From an uncultured Salinimicrobium sp. (GTDB lineage: Bacteria; Bacteroidota; Bacteroidia; Flavobacteriales; Flavobacteriaceae), in contig CAMPJY010000006.1 of NCBI GenBank assembly GCA_946887025.1, forward strand, positions 1 through 37,614: a stretch of 37,614 bases of DNA, read 5' to 3'. Below the pieces are notes generated by a model. It had not been told where the DNA came from and did no database searches. It saw nothing but the letters and a program-made list of their open reading frames with translations. How positions within the stretch are numbered: the first letter of the stretch is position 1; each line of letters begins with the position of its first letter. A program made the position numbers and the translations under genes. This document shows positions 16,846 through 24,549 of this stretch, in pieces.

Positions 16846-18189
16846 CTATCTGTCGAAAGTTATTCTTTCCGCCTTTATAAACGGATTGAACTTAAAATTC
16901 TTGTAAACAAGGTTCCCGTTCACAAAGGTATGGGTAACCCTTGATTTAAAGGTGGTGCCTTCGAAGGGGGACCAGCCGCATTTATAAATGGTGTTGTTTG
17001 GCTGTACTGCCCAGGGCGCATTAAGATCCACAATAACCAGGTCAGCTTTGTAGCCCTCGCGGATGAATCCCCTCTTTTCAATCTGGAAAAGGATCGCGGG
17101 GTTGTGGCACATTTTTTCAACAATCTTCTCCAGGGAGATCTTTTCCTGATGATGCATTTGCAGAAGCGCCGGAAGGGCATGTTGCACTAAAGGCCCCCCA
17201 CTGGGTGCCTGGGTGTATACCTGCTGCTTTTCCTCCCGTGTATGCGGTGCATGATCGGTGGCAATGACATCAATTTTATCGTCCAGAAGCCCTTTTAACA
17301 AGGCTTCCTGATCCTTTTTGGTCTTCACGGCAGGATTCCATTTTATGAAGGTGCCTTTTTTCAGGTAATCACTGTCATTGAACCAGAGGTGATGGATACA
17401 TACCTCTGCAGTGATCTTCTTGTCTTTCAACGGTTTTTTGCTGTCGAACAGCTTCAGCTCCTTTGCAGTGGAAAGATGAAATACATGAAGCCTTGCCCCG
17501 GTTCTCTTGGCCAGCGCCACTGCCCTTGAGGAAGAAAGATAACAGGCTTCCTCACTGCGGATTTCCGGGTGAAGTTCAACAGGTATATCTTCCCCATAGC
17601 GTTCGGTGTACTCCTCCAGATTTTTCTTTATGGTTGCCTCATCCTCACAATGCGCAGCGATCAGCAGGGGAGCTTCTTTAAAGATCTTCTCCAGCACCTT
17701 TTCGTCATCCACGAGCATATTCCCTGTAGAAGACCCAAGAAAAAGCTTCAGGGCTGCAGTCGTACGGGGATTGATCTTTTTGATCTCCTCAAGATTGGTA
17801 TTCGTCCCCCCGAACATGAAGGAATAATTCGCATAGGAAGTTTCCTCTGCCAGTTTGAACTTCTCTTCCAGAAGTTCAATGGTCGTTGTCTGGGGCTGAG
17901 TATTTGGCATTTCAAAAAAGGAAGTGATCCCCCCTGCTACCGCAGCCATGGACCCGGTGCGGATGGTTTCCTTGTGGGTAAGTCCGGGTTCCCTGAAATG
18001 CACCTGGTCGTCAATTAGTCCCGGTAACAAATAATTTCCCTCGGCATCAATAATGGTCAGGTCCGGGGACTTGGCACTGATACTCTGTGCAATCTCTGTT
18101 ATGATTCCATCTTCAATAAAGACATCGCCCTCGGTAATGCTTCCTTCATTTACTATTCTGGCATTCTTTATTAAAACCCTCTTCTTCAT
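16846..18189 (-). CDS. pyrC: Dihydroorotase
   Basis: 447 residues, amidohydrolase superfamily, catalysing reversible ring closure of carbamoyl-aspartate to dihydroorotate in pyrimidine synthesis. Visible motifs: the N-terminal PGLIDDQVHFREPG (residues 56-69); the carboxylated-lysine region TAALKLFLGSSTG (about 140-152); AAHCEDE with the metal-binding His; HVFHLSTAKE; and ATDHAPHTREEK with the catalytic Asp. The usual H-x-H at the first metal site is Q62-V63-H64 here; from memory this variant is general in Bacteroidota, so it need not mean loss of activity. The start overlaps the mannosyltransferase stop by 4 bp (translational coupling). Allantoinase is a less likely alternative. Confidence 0.93.
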   Translation of the reverse strand: MKKRVLIKNARIVNEGSITEGDVFIEDGIITEIAQSISAKSPDLTIIDAEGNYLLPGLIDDQVHFREPGLTHKETIRTGSMAAVAGGITSFFEMPNTQPQTTTIELLEEKFKLAEETSYANYSFMFGGTNTNLEEIKKINPRTTAALKLFLGSSTGNMLVDDEKVLEKIFKEAPLLIAAHCEDEATIKKNLEEYTERYGEDIPVELHPEIRSEEACYLSSSRAVALAKRTGARLHVFHLSTAKELKLFDSKKPLKDKKITAEVCIHHLWFNDSDYLKKGTFIKWNPAVKTKKDQEALLKGLLDDKIDVIATDHAPHTREEKQQVYTQAPSGGPLVQHALPALLQMHHQEKISLEKIVEKMCHNPAILFQIEKRGFIREGYKADLVIVDLNAPWAVQPNNTIYKCGWSPFEGTTFKSRVTHTFVNGNLVYKNFKFNPFIKAERITFDR

Positions 18190-18917
18190 ATACTCATCTT
18201 GTTAAACAGGCTTAAAAACTTCATTTTTATCACTCCAAAGACAGCTTCCCATATTATGGAACCGCTCATTTTGGAGGTTCCACGGGTTCTGTCTGTAAAT
18301 ATTACAGGCACCTCCACAATATTGAACTTGAGGAGGTAGGCCTTGAATTTCATTTCTATCTGGAAAGCATATCCCACAAAATGCACCTTTTTCAGATGGA
18401 TCGCCTCCAGTACCTTTCTTTTATAACACACGAAACCGGCCGTAGTATCACTGATTGGCATGCGTGTGATAAATCTCACATATTTCGAGGCCAGCCAGGA
18501 AAGCAGCACCCTGCTCATGGGCCAGTTCACTACATTCACCCCTGTCTTGTACCGGGAGCCGATAGCAACATCGGCATTTTCCCTTTTACAGGTGTTGTAC
18601 AGCCTGATCAGATCATTCGGATTATGTGAAAAATCAGCATCCATCTGAAAGATATACTGATATTCCCGATGCAGGGCCCATTTGAATCCGCTGATATAGG
18701 CGGTTCCCAAACCCGATTTCCTGGTCCTGACCTTCAAAAAAAGCCGCCCTTCATATTTCTCCTGAAGGGAACGCACCGCCTCGGCCGTGCCATCAGGGGA
18801 ATTGTCGTCCACGATCAGGATGTGAAACTTGCGCTGCAGTGAAAACACATTGCGCAGCAGGCGTTCAATGTTCTCAATTTCGTTGTAGGTGGGTATTATT
18901 ACAATCCCATCTGCCAT
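18186..18917 (-). CDS. Polyprenol monophosphomannose synthase-type glycosyltransferase (GT2)
   Basis: 243 residues from the ATG at 18917. A longer reading from 18935 begins inside the -7 promoter box and is rejected. GT2 features: VIIPTYNEIENIERLLRN at the start, nucleotide-sugar DDNSPDGTAEAV (about 36-47), the metal-binding QMDADFSHNP (about 93-102), and the acceptor-side motif VPVIFTDRTRGTSKMSGSII near the end. There is no C-terminal transmembrane domain, as in short DPM1-like enzymes. It probably transfers mannose (or another hexose) from a GDP-sugar to undecaprenyl phosphate for envelope glycan synthesis. First gene of the three-gene operon with pyrC and DUF4296. Confidence 0.9.
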   Translation of the reverse strand: MADGIVIIPTYNEIENIERLLRNVFSLQRKFHILIVDDNSPDGTAEAVRSLQEKYEGRLFLKVRTRKSGLGTAYISGFKWALHREYQYIFQMDADFSHNPNDLIRLYNTCKRENADVAIGSRYKTGVNVVNWPMSRVLLSWLASKYVRFITRMPISDTTAGFVCYKRKVLEAIHLKKVHFVGYAFQIEMKFKAYLLKFNIVEVPVIFTDRTRGTSKMSGSIIWEAVFGVIKMKFLSLFNKMSI

Positions 18918-18932
18918 ACAATATCTTTTGCG

Positions 18933-18960
18933 CAAATGTAACCATTTTTAAGGTTAGCAA
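18933..18960 (-). promoter_or_regulatory. Promoter of the GT2-pyrC-DUF4296 operon
   Basis: On the minus strand TTG (18960-18958), a 17-bp spacer and TACATTTG (18940-18933) match the Bacteroidota TTTG/TAnnTTTG promoter. The box ends 15 bp before the ATG at 18917, implying a leader of about 10 nt. Confidence 0.7.
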
Positions 18961-18995
18961 TTTATTTTCAGCCTGCTTTTCAACGTTTAAATCTT

Positions 18996-19003
18996 TACCT
19001 TTG
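18996..19003 (+). promoter_or_regulatory. -7 box of the DUF4271-hemD operon
   Basis: TACCTTTG matches TAnnTTTG exactly and ends 16 bp before the TTG start at 19020. It supports that start because no ATG lies between box and gene. No clear -33 element. Confidence 0.6.
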
Positions 19004-19019
19004 TAGAAAACATTCCCCT

Positions 19020-19676
19020 TTGGAAGTTATAGAAAGAAGCAGCATTAGTCAGGACTGGATCACAGTATTACTGCTGGGAGTTTTCCTTATTCTGGTGGTG
19101 GTTCGAAAAATGTATCCGCAGAGGTTCATTGATTTTACCATGCTCTTCGCCACCAACAAATATCTGCTGATCCGCGGAAGGGAACCACAGATCATGGACC
19201 CCTTCAACGTTCTGCTTTTCGTGGTGAACGTTATTTCCGTCACCCTGTTCGTATTCCTCTTTTACTCCACCTACGCCGGGCAGGTGGAAAGACCCCAGAT
19301 ATTTTTCCTGCAGATTGCCACTGCCTATGCCACCATAATCCTCCTGAAGTTTTCCCTGGAAAAGATCATCGCAAACATACTTTCCCTGGACAACAAGATG
19401 GATTATTACATGTTCTACAAACTCAGCTACAGGAATTTTCTTGCCCTCATCCTGCTGCCTGTGAGTATTTTCCTCACTTATGTCTGGAAACCGGGATTAA
19501 TGGTTTTTTATATTTGCGCAGGTTTCCTGCTGCTTTTGAACCTGATAACCATTGTAGGAATATTTAGGAAAAACCAGCCCTATATTTTGAACAATTGGTT
19601 CTATTTTATTTTGTATCTTTGCGCTCTCGAAATTGGACCTTATTACATTTTGTATAAGCTCGTTACGAGAGCCTGA
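19020..19676 (+). CDS. DUF4271 membrane protein
   Basis: 218 residues. The start codon is TTG (19020-19022); no in-frame ATG exists upstream before the promoter box, and the first internal Met (residue 27 or so) would remove the N-terminus. The beginning, EVIERSSISQDWIT, resembles family members that start MEAIER…DW from memory. Six hydrophobic segments are visible (for example VLLLGVFLILVVV, NVLLFVVNVISVTLFVFLF, LALILLPVSIFLTYV and FYFILYLCALEIGPYYILY). DUF4271 is restricted to Bacteroidota and often sits upstream of hemD, as here (30 bp gap). Function unknown. Confidence 0.88.
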   Translation: MEVIERSSISQDWITVLLLGVFLILVVVRKMYPQRFIDFTMLFATNKYLLIRGREPQIMDPFNVLLFVVNVISVTLFVFLFYSTYAGQVERPQIFFLQIATAYATIILLKFSLEKIIANILSLDNKMDYYMFYKLSYRNFLALILLPVSIFLTYVWKPGLMVFYICAGFLLLLNLITIVGIFRKNQPYILNNWFYFILYLCALEIGPYYILYKLVTRA

Positions 19677-19706
19677 GGTTTATAAAAAAGTAAAAAAATA
19701 TACTCT

Positions 19707-20453
19707 ATGAAAGTGAAAACAATTTTGGTTTCTCAACCCGAACCTAAAGTTGAAAACTCTCCTTATTTCGAACTGGGGGAGAAACAACGTGTCAAAATAG
19801 ATTTTATACCATTTATACACGTGGAGGGGGTTTCCGCCAAGGATGTGAGACAACAAAAAATTGATCTTTCCAAGTATACCGCAATAATTCTGACCAGCCG
19901 CAATTCAGTCGACCATTTCTTCCGTATAGCAGACGAAATGCGTTTTAAAGTACCTGATACCCTGAAGTATTTCTGCCAAAGCGAAGCCGTGGCCTATTAC
20001 CTTCAGAAATATGTAGTTTACAGGAAAAGAAAAATATATGTGGGAAAACGCACTTTTGCGGAACTTTCCCCGCTTATCAAGAAATACAAGAACGAAAAAT
20101 TCCTGTTGCCTTCCTCTGATATGCTGAAGCCTGATGTACCAAAGACCCTTAATAAAATTGGTGTTGACTGGAAACAGGGTACTTTCTACAGAACCGTAGT
20201 GAGCGACCTTTCGCATTTAAGGGATGTATTTTATGATATCCTGGTTTTCTTCAGCCCCAGCGGGATCAAGTCCCTCTTCGAGAACTTTCCTGACTTTGAA
20301 CAAAAGGATACCCGTATCGCTGTATTTGGGAACACCACGGTGAAAGCTGCAAAAGAACACGGCCTGGTGGTCAATATCATGGCCCCCACCCCCGAGACTC
20401 CTTCCATGACAATGGCTCTGGAAAAGTATATTAAGGAAGCCAATAAGAAGTAA
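19707..20453 (+). CDS. hemD: Uroporphyrinogen-III synthase
   Basis: 248 residues. HemD closes and inverts hydroxymethylbilane to uroporphyrinogen III in heme/siroheme synthesis. HemD proteins are poorly conserved; supporting features are the two-lobed alpha/beta fold with IILTSRNSVDHFFRIAD (first domain), FLLPSSDMLKPDVPKTLNKI (second domain), then ILVFFSPSGIKSLFENFPDF and RIAVFGNTTVKAAKEHGL, the canonical S-P-x-G-V/I-x-S and GxxTA-like motifs. It follows DUF4271 in the same transcript, a conserved flavobacterial arrangement, and is closed by a strong hairpin terminator at 20467-20498. Confidence 0.93.
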   Translation: MKVKTILVSQPEPKVENSPYFELGEKQRVKIDFIPFIHVEGVSAKDVRQQKIDLSKYTAIILTSRNSVDHFFRIADEMRFKVPDTLKYFCQSEAVAYYLQKYVVYRKRKIYVGKRTFAELSPLIKKYKNEKFLLPSSDMLKPDVPKTLNKIGVDWKQGTFYRTVVSDLSHLRDVFYDILVFFSPSGIKSLFENFPDFEQKDTRIAVFGNTTVKAAKEHGLVVNIMAPTPETPSMTMALEKYIKEANKK

Positions 20454-20466
20454 GGCATCATTAAAA

Positions 20467-20498
20467 TAAAAAAAGCTGGCAGTGCCAGCTTTTTTTTA
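20467..20498. terminator. Bidirectional intrinsic terminator between hemD and pckA
   Basis: AAGCTGGCA and TGCCAGCTT form a stem with A7 on one side and T9 on the other, so it works in both directions. It lies 14 bp after hemD and 50 bp after the pckA stop. Confidence 0.9.
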
Positions 20499-20547
20499 TT
20501 CCCCTCCGCTACGCCCGATCTCCAAAACGGAGCCAGCAGCGTTAAGA

Positions 20548-22146
20548 CTAAGCCTTAGGCCCGCCTTTCAGTATCTCCTCATTTGCCTGCTCCCTGAACT
20601 TGCTGAAGTTCTTCCTGAAGGAATCCGCCAGCTCCAGCGCCTTTTTATCATAGGCCTCCTTATCCTCCCAGGTATTCCTAGGATTCAGGATATCAGCAGG
20701 TACATTCTCACAGGAGGTTGGCATCTGCAATCCAAAGACCGGATGCTCTTCGAAATTCACCCCATCCAGTTTCCCTTCCAGGGCTGCTTTTATCATGGCC
20801 CTGGTAAATTTAAGTTTCATTCTGGAACCAGTACCATAAGGACCTCCCGTCCAGCCTGTGTTCACCAGCCAGACATTCGCCCTCGATTCCTTCATCTTTT
20901 CACTCAGCATCTCCGCATACCTGGTGGGGTGCAGCGGCAGAAACGGCGCCCCGAAACAGGCAGAGAAATTAGGCTGTGGCTCATTTACCCCCGCTTCGGT
21001 TCCCGCAACCTTGGCAGTGTAACCGCTAATAAAGTGGTAGGCTGCCTGGCCCGGATTGAGTTTGCTGATGGGAGGCAGTACCCCGAAAGCATCGGCCGTA
21101 AGAAAGAAAATGTTCTTCGGATTCTCCCCAATGGAAGGCAACTTGATATTGTCGATGTGATAGATCGGATAGCTAACCCTGGTATTCTGGGTAATGGAGG
21201 TATTGCTGTAATCCACCTCCCCTTCTTCATCAAGAATAACATTCTCCAGAATGGCCCCAGGTTTAATGGCCCGATAAATATCCGGCTCATTCTCCTCGGA
21301 AAGGTTGATGACCTTGGCGTAACATCCGCCTTCAAAATTAAAGACCTTATTGTCTTCAGTCCAGCCGTGTTCATCATCCCCGATCAGCTGTCGCTCCGGG
21401 TCGGCCGATAAAGTCGTCTTCCCGGTTCCGGAAAGCCCGAAGAAAATAGCAGTATCCCCCTCCGGCCCCACATTGGCGGAGCAGTGCATGGATAAGGTCT
21501 TTTTGCTCACAGGAAGAATAAAGTTCAGGGCAGAAAAGATCCCTTTCTTGATCTCTCCCGTATATCCGGTCCCCCCGATAAGGGCAATTTTTTTACCGAA
21601 ATTAAGGATAGCAAAATTGTGTTGCCTTGTCCCGTCAACCTCCGGATCGGCATAAAAATCGGGTGCATTCACAATTAACCAGTCCTCCTTAAAATCCTCC
21701 AGTTCCTCCTCGGTGGGACGCAGGAACATGTTATAGGCGAAAAGATTCATCCACGGCTGTTCATTGATGGTGCGGATGTTCAGCCTGTAATCTTCATCGG
21801 CGCAGGCATAGGAATCCCTGACAAAAATCTCCTTACCCGACAGGTGATCCATCACCTTATCGTAGAGCGCATCAAATTTGGCAGGCTCAAAAGGGATATT
21901 GATATCCCCCCACCACACTTCATCCTTTGTCACCTCATCCTTCACAATAAAACGGTCCTTGGGAGAGCGGCCGGTGAATTCTCCGGTGTTTACTGCCAAA
22001 GCTCCCGAATTCGCCTCCACTCCCTGACCTTTTTCAATTGTCAATTCGTGAAGTTCCTGTGGAGAAAGTTGATAATGTGCGTTTGCATTTTTAATTCCAT
22101 ACTTGTTCAACGCAATCGTTTTCGTAATTTGCTTGTTTGCCAACAT
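20548..22146 (-). CDS. pckA: Phosphoenolpyruvate carboxykinase (ATP)
   Basis: 532 residues, full length. It converts oxaloacetate plus ATP to PEP, CO2 and ADP, the first step of gluconeogenesis, expected to matter in a cell that also grows on amino acids. Motifs: the substrate-binding ALAVNTGEFTGRSPKDRF near the N-terminus; HCSANVGPEGDTAIFFGLSG leading into the P-loop GLSGTGKTT (Lys243); kinase-2 GDDEHGW; and NTGWTGGPYGTGSRM with the adenine/substrate residues. The C-terminal region (VNFEEHPVFGLQMP) is intact. Monocistronic with its own promoter (22180-22209) and a shared terminator with hemD. Confidence 0.98.
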   Translation of the reverse strand: MLANKQITKTIALNKYGIKNANAHYQLSPQELHELTIEKGQGVEANSGALAVNTGEFTGRSPKDRFIVKDEVTKDEVWWGDINIPFEPAKFDALYDKVMDHLSGKEIFVRDSYACADEDYRLNIRTINEQPWMNLFAYNMFLRPTEEELEDFKEDWLIVNAPDFYADPEVDGTRQHNFAILNFGKKIALIGGTGYTGEIKKGIFSALNFILPVSKKTLSMHCSANVGPEGDTAIFFGLSGTGKTTLSADPERQLIGDDEHGWTEDNKVFNFEGGCYAKVINLSEENEPDIYRAIKPGAILENVILDEEGEVDYSNTSITQNTRVSYPIYHIDNIKLPSIGENPKNIFFLTADAFGVLPPISKLNPGQAAYHFISGYTAKVAGTEAGVNEPQPNFSACFGAPFLPLHPTRYAEMLSEKMKESRANVWLVNTGWTGGPYGTGSRMKLKFTRAMIKAALEGKLDGVNFEEHPVFGLQMPTSCENVPADILNPRNTWEDKEAYDKKALELADSFRKNFSKFREQANEEILKGGPKA

Positions 22147-22179
22147 AAATTTATTAAGTTGTGTGTTTTGTTACGCCGA

Positions 22180-22209
22180 CAAAAGTATTAAAACTCCCAC
22201 AGATTCAAA
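22180..22209 (-). promoter_or_regulatory. pckA promoter
   Basis: On the minus strand TTTG (22209-22206), an 18-bp spacer and TACTTTTG (22187-22180) match the Bacteroidota consensus at both boxes. The -7 box ends 33 bp before the ATG. Confidence 0.75.
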
Positions 22210-22224
22210 GATGAAGCCTTTTAT

Positions 22225-22614
22225 TTATTCAATTTTTAACTTTAGAAACTTCAGAAAAAGGACCACCCAGGCAGCTATCATCAGGCTTCCCCCGAGAGGA
22301 GTGGCAAGGGCAATGCTTCGGAAATCGTAGGAGGTCAAATCGTTGGTCGCGAGCAGGTAAATTGAACCCGAAAAAAGCAGCACCCCAAAAATTGTTAAAT
22401 AAAAACAAATATTTTTAGTCTTATTGGAAATCATGGGAAGAAGGCCTGCCACCAAAAGGAAAAATGCCGAATACATCTGATACCGAACCCCGGTTTCAAA
22501 AGTAGCAATGGATTCTGCGGAGAGTCTGGCTTTCAATCCATGAGCTGCAAATGCCCCTAAAATAATGGCTATAGTTCCCAAAAGTGTTCCTGCCAGAAAT
22601 AATTTCCTGTTCAT
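22225..22614 (-). CDS. DUF423 membrane protein
   Basis: 129 residues with four hydrophobic segments, the layout of DUF423 (YgdD-like) inner-membrane proteins. The signature begins at the N-terminus, LAGTLLGTIAIILGAFAAHG, followed by FETGVRYQMYSAFFLLVAGLL, then FGVLLFSGSIYLLATND and ATPLGGSLMIAAWVVLFLKF. The family is widespread and its role is unknown. It ends 78 bp before the pckA start on the same strand, but pckA has its own promoter. A TAGATTTG box at 22681-22674 could be its -7 element, 60 bp upstream, with no -33 partner. Confidence 0.93.
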   Translation of the reverse strand: MNRKLFLAGTLLGTIAIILGAFAAHGLKARLSAESIATFETGVRYQMYSAFFLLVAGLLPMISNKTKNICFYLTIFGVLLFSGSIYLLATNDLTSYDFRSIALATPLGGSLMIAAWVVLFLKFLKLKIE

Positions 22615-22696
22615 AGTTTAATTTTTATAGCCGTTCGCAATTAATTATATTCGCTCAGGTCTTAATTATTTTACAAATCTACTCAAGTTATCATTC

Positions 22697-24070
22697 ATGC
22701 GAAACATTCTTATAGTCGGCGCCGGAAAATCCACAGCAGTTCTAATCGAATATTTAATGGAAAAAGCCAGCAGTGAAAACCTGTTTCTAACGGTGGCAGA
22801 TCTTCAGCTTGAGAATGCAAAACGCATAATTGGGAATCACAAAATGGCAAAGCCCCTGGCTCTTGACATTTTCCAGAAAGAAGCACGTGAGAAAGCCATT
22901 CAGGAGGCCGATATCGTTATCTCCATGCTTCCGGCAAGCCTACATATAGAAATCGCAAAAGACTGCCTTAAATTCGGTAAAAACATGGTTACCGCCTCCT
23001 ATATAAGCAAGGAGATGGCTGCCCTGGATCCCGAAGTAAAGGAAAAGGGGCTCGTCTTCATGAACGAGATTGGGGTAGACCCCGGAATTGATCATATGAG
23101 CGCCATGCAGGTGATAGACCGCATCAGGGATAACGGCGGGAAAATGCTGCTGTTCGAATCTTTCTGCGGCGGACTGGTCGCGCCTGAAAGCGATACCAAC
23201 CTCTGGAACTACAAGTTCACCTGGAACCCCCGAAATGTGGTGGTGGCAGGACAGGGCGGGGTTGCCAAATTCATTCAGGAGGGCAAATTCAAATACATTC
23301 CTTACAACCGCCTGTTCAGAAGGACGGAATTCCTGGAGATAAAAGATTATGGCAAGTTTGAAGTCTATGCCAACCGGAATTCTCTTCAGTACAAAAGCGT
23401 TTATAAGCTCGATGATGTGCTTACCCTGTACCGCGGCACCATAAGAAGGGTGGGCTTCAGCAAGGCCTGGAACATGTTCGTGCAGCTCGGGATGACGGAT
23501 GACAGCTATGTCATGGAAAATTCTGAAGACATGAGCTACCGCGAATTTGTCAATTCCTTCCTGCCCTACTCCCCGACAGACTCTGTGGAGCTGAAATTCC
23601 GACACAACCTGAAGATCGACCAGGACGACATCATGTGGGAAAAGCTGCTGGAACTCGACCTCTTCAATGCCCATAAGAAGGTTGGCCTGCCCAACGCCAC
23701 GCCTGCGCAGATGCTACAGAAGATCCTGATGGATAAATGGAGCCTTGCAGAAGATGACAAAGATATGATCGTGATGTACCACAAATTCGGCTACGAACTC
23801 AATGGCGAAAAGAAACAGATAGATTCCACCATGGTGAATATAGGGAAAGACCAGACCCATACTGCCATGGCCCGTACAGTCGGCCTGCCTGTGGGGATAG
23901 CCACCCTGAAGATCCTGAATGGGGAAATTTCTATTCCCGGGGTGCAATTGCCCATCAACCGGGAGGTTTATGAACCTATCCTGAAGGAACTCGAGGATTT
24001 TGGTATTGTTTTCAGGGAGGAGGAGAAAAACTACATAGGATACAACCCTGACGGGGGAGTTGGAAATTAA
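22697..24070 (+). CDS. Saccharopine dehydrogenase-family protein
   Basis: 457 residues. A Rossmann domain starts at residue 1 (NILIVGAGKSTAVLIEYLME), includes ADIVISMLPASLHIEIAKDC and NMVTASYISKEM, and leads to the family motif FMNEIGVDPGIDHMSAMQVID. The C-terminal saccharopine dehydrogenase domain has FCGGLVAPESDTNLWNYKF, then NPRNVVVAGQGG, and later MARTVGLPVGIATLKILNGE. These match saccharopine dehydrogenase (NADP, glutamate-forming) and relatives acting in lysine breakdown or synthesis. Flavobacteria are thought to make lysine by the diaminopimelate route, so a role in lysine or related amino-acid catabolism is more likely, but this is inference. Apparently monocistronic. Confidence 0.9.
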   Translation: MRNILIVGAGKSTAVLIEYLMEKASSENLFLTVADLQLENAKRIIGNHKMAKPLALDIFQKEAREKAIQEADIVISMLPASLHIEIAKDCLKFGKNMVTASYISKEMAALDPEVKEKGLVFMNEIGVDPGIDHMSAMQVIDRIRDNGGKMLLFESFCGGLVAPESDTNLWNYKFTWNPRNVVVAGQGGVAKFIQEGKFKYIPYNRLFRRTEFLEIKDYGKFEVYANRNSLQYKSVYKLDDVLTLYRGTIRRVGFSKAWNMFVQLGMTDDSYVMENSEDMSYREFVNSFLPYSPTDSVELKFRHNLKIDQDDIMWEKLLELDLFNAHKKVGLPNATPAQMLQKILMDKWSLAEDDKDMIVMYHKFGYELNGEKKQIDSTMVNIGKDQTHTAMARTVGLPVGIATLKILNGEISIPGVQLPINREVYEPILKELEDFGIVFREEEKNYIGYNPDGGVGN

Positions 24071-24112
24071 ATTGCAGTAAATCGCATTTCAGCGAAAAAA
24101 TGGGAAGTTTCT

Positions 24113-24131
24113 ACTTGGAATAATTCTAAAT
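24113..24131. promoter_or_regulatory. Operator-like 7-5-7 inverted repeat before the Cys-rich gene
   Basis: ACTTGGA-N5-TCTAAAT has the same layout as the perfect repeat before ferritin (12 of 14 arm positions agree). It covers the TTG of the -33 element and extends into the spacer, where a repressor would block the promoter. Candidate metal-dependent regulator site. Confidence 0.4.
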
Positions 24132-24145
24132 AAGGATTATTTTTG
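24115..24145 (+). promoter_or_regulatory. Promoter of the Cys-rich small gene
   Basis: TTG (24115-24117), a 20-bp spacer and TATTTTTG (24138-24145) match the consensus well. The -7 box ends only 8 bp before ATG 24154, so the mRNA leader would be just a few bases. Confidence 0.7.
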
Positions 24146-24153
24146 TTCCCGAA

Positions 24154-24456
24154 ATGAACCTACTCTACGAATCCGATTATTTCAAATGCTACCAGTGCGA
24201 CTCCCGGCGCTGTTTTTTTCTCGCTTTCGAAGAAAAAACCATCCAGATGACCTGCTGTCAGCTCCTGGCTTTCAGAACCAAGGTCAGCCGGATAGACCTC
24301 AGCTCGCATTTTAACGGAGAGAACCACAGTGGGCTCGAGATCCTGAGCCTCTGCAACCGGGAACACCTGCTGATCCTGGACACCCATCAGCTTATCGACC
24401 TGAAGCAGCTTGTCAAGGTTACCTTTGGCATGTTTGAACTGAACGGCCTTGTGTAG
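24154..24456 (+). CDS. Small Cys-rich protein, probably DUF6686-like
   Basis: 100 residues. The N-terminal part carries YFKCYQCDSRRCFFLAF with C12, C15 and C20, and a further CC pair at 34-35 plus C67. The spacing suggests a metal-binding knuckle but is not a standard zinc ribbon. The middle and end are beta-rich then helical (LLILDTHQLIDLKQLVKV). It resembles small flavobacterial proteins of about 100 residues, which I believe are grouped as DUF6686, though I hold that name loosely. It precedes ferritin by 93 bp on the same strand. The two genes share an operator-like repeat, hinting at a role linked to iron or other metals. No function is established. Confidence 0.75.
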   Translation: MNLLYESDYFKCYQCDSRRCFFLAFEEKTIQMTCCQLLAFRTKVSRIDLSSHFNGENHSGLEILSLCNREHLLILDTHQLIDLKQLVKVTFGMFELNGLV

Positions 24457-24471
24457 GGATACCTACAATTG

Positions 24472-24490
24472 ATTTAGACTTCTTCTAAAT
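24472..24490. promoter_or_regulatory. Operator-like inverted repeat upstream of ferritin
   Basis: ATTTAGA-CTTCT-TCTAAAT is a perfect 7-bp inverted repeat with a 5-bp centre. It lies 60 bp before the ferritin ATG, just upstream of or at the -33 region (candidate -7 boxes TATTTTTA at 24526-24533 or TATTTTCC at 24517). The size and AT-rich arms fit a dimeric Fur- or DtxR-type metalloregulator. The regulator identity is inference. Confidence 0.5.
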
Positions 24491-24549
24491 ATCATTGCCC
24501 GCAAGGAAAGCATCTCTATTTTCCGTATTTTTATAGAAAACTAGAAGCA

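Noticed and set aside
18918..18935. Longer N-terminus of the GT2 enzyme from an ATG at 18935
   Set aside because: That start lies within the TACATTTG box, so it would not be in the mRNA; MADGIVIIPTYNE is the normal family start.
20482..21411. Plus-strand ORF of 309 codons opposite pckA
   Set aside because: Complete, motif-rich pckA lies on the other strand; this frame is a shadow rich in Arg, Pro and Leu with no domain.
22940..23674. Minus-strand ORF of 244 codons inside the saccharopine dehydrogenase-like gene
   Set aside because: Antisense frame of a well-supported gene; high Val/His content reflects the complementary codons.
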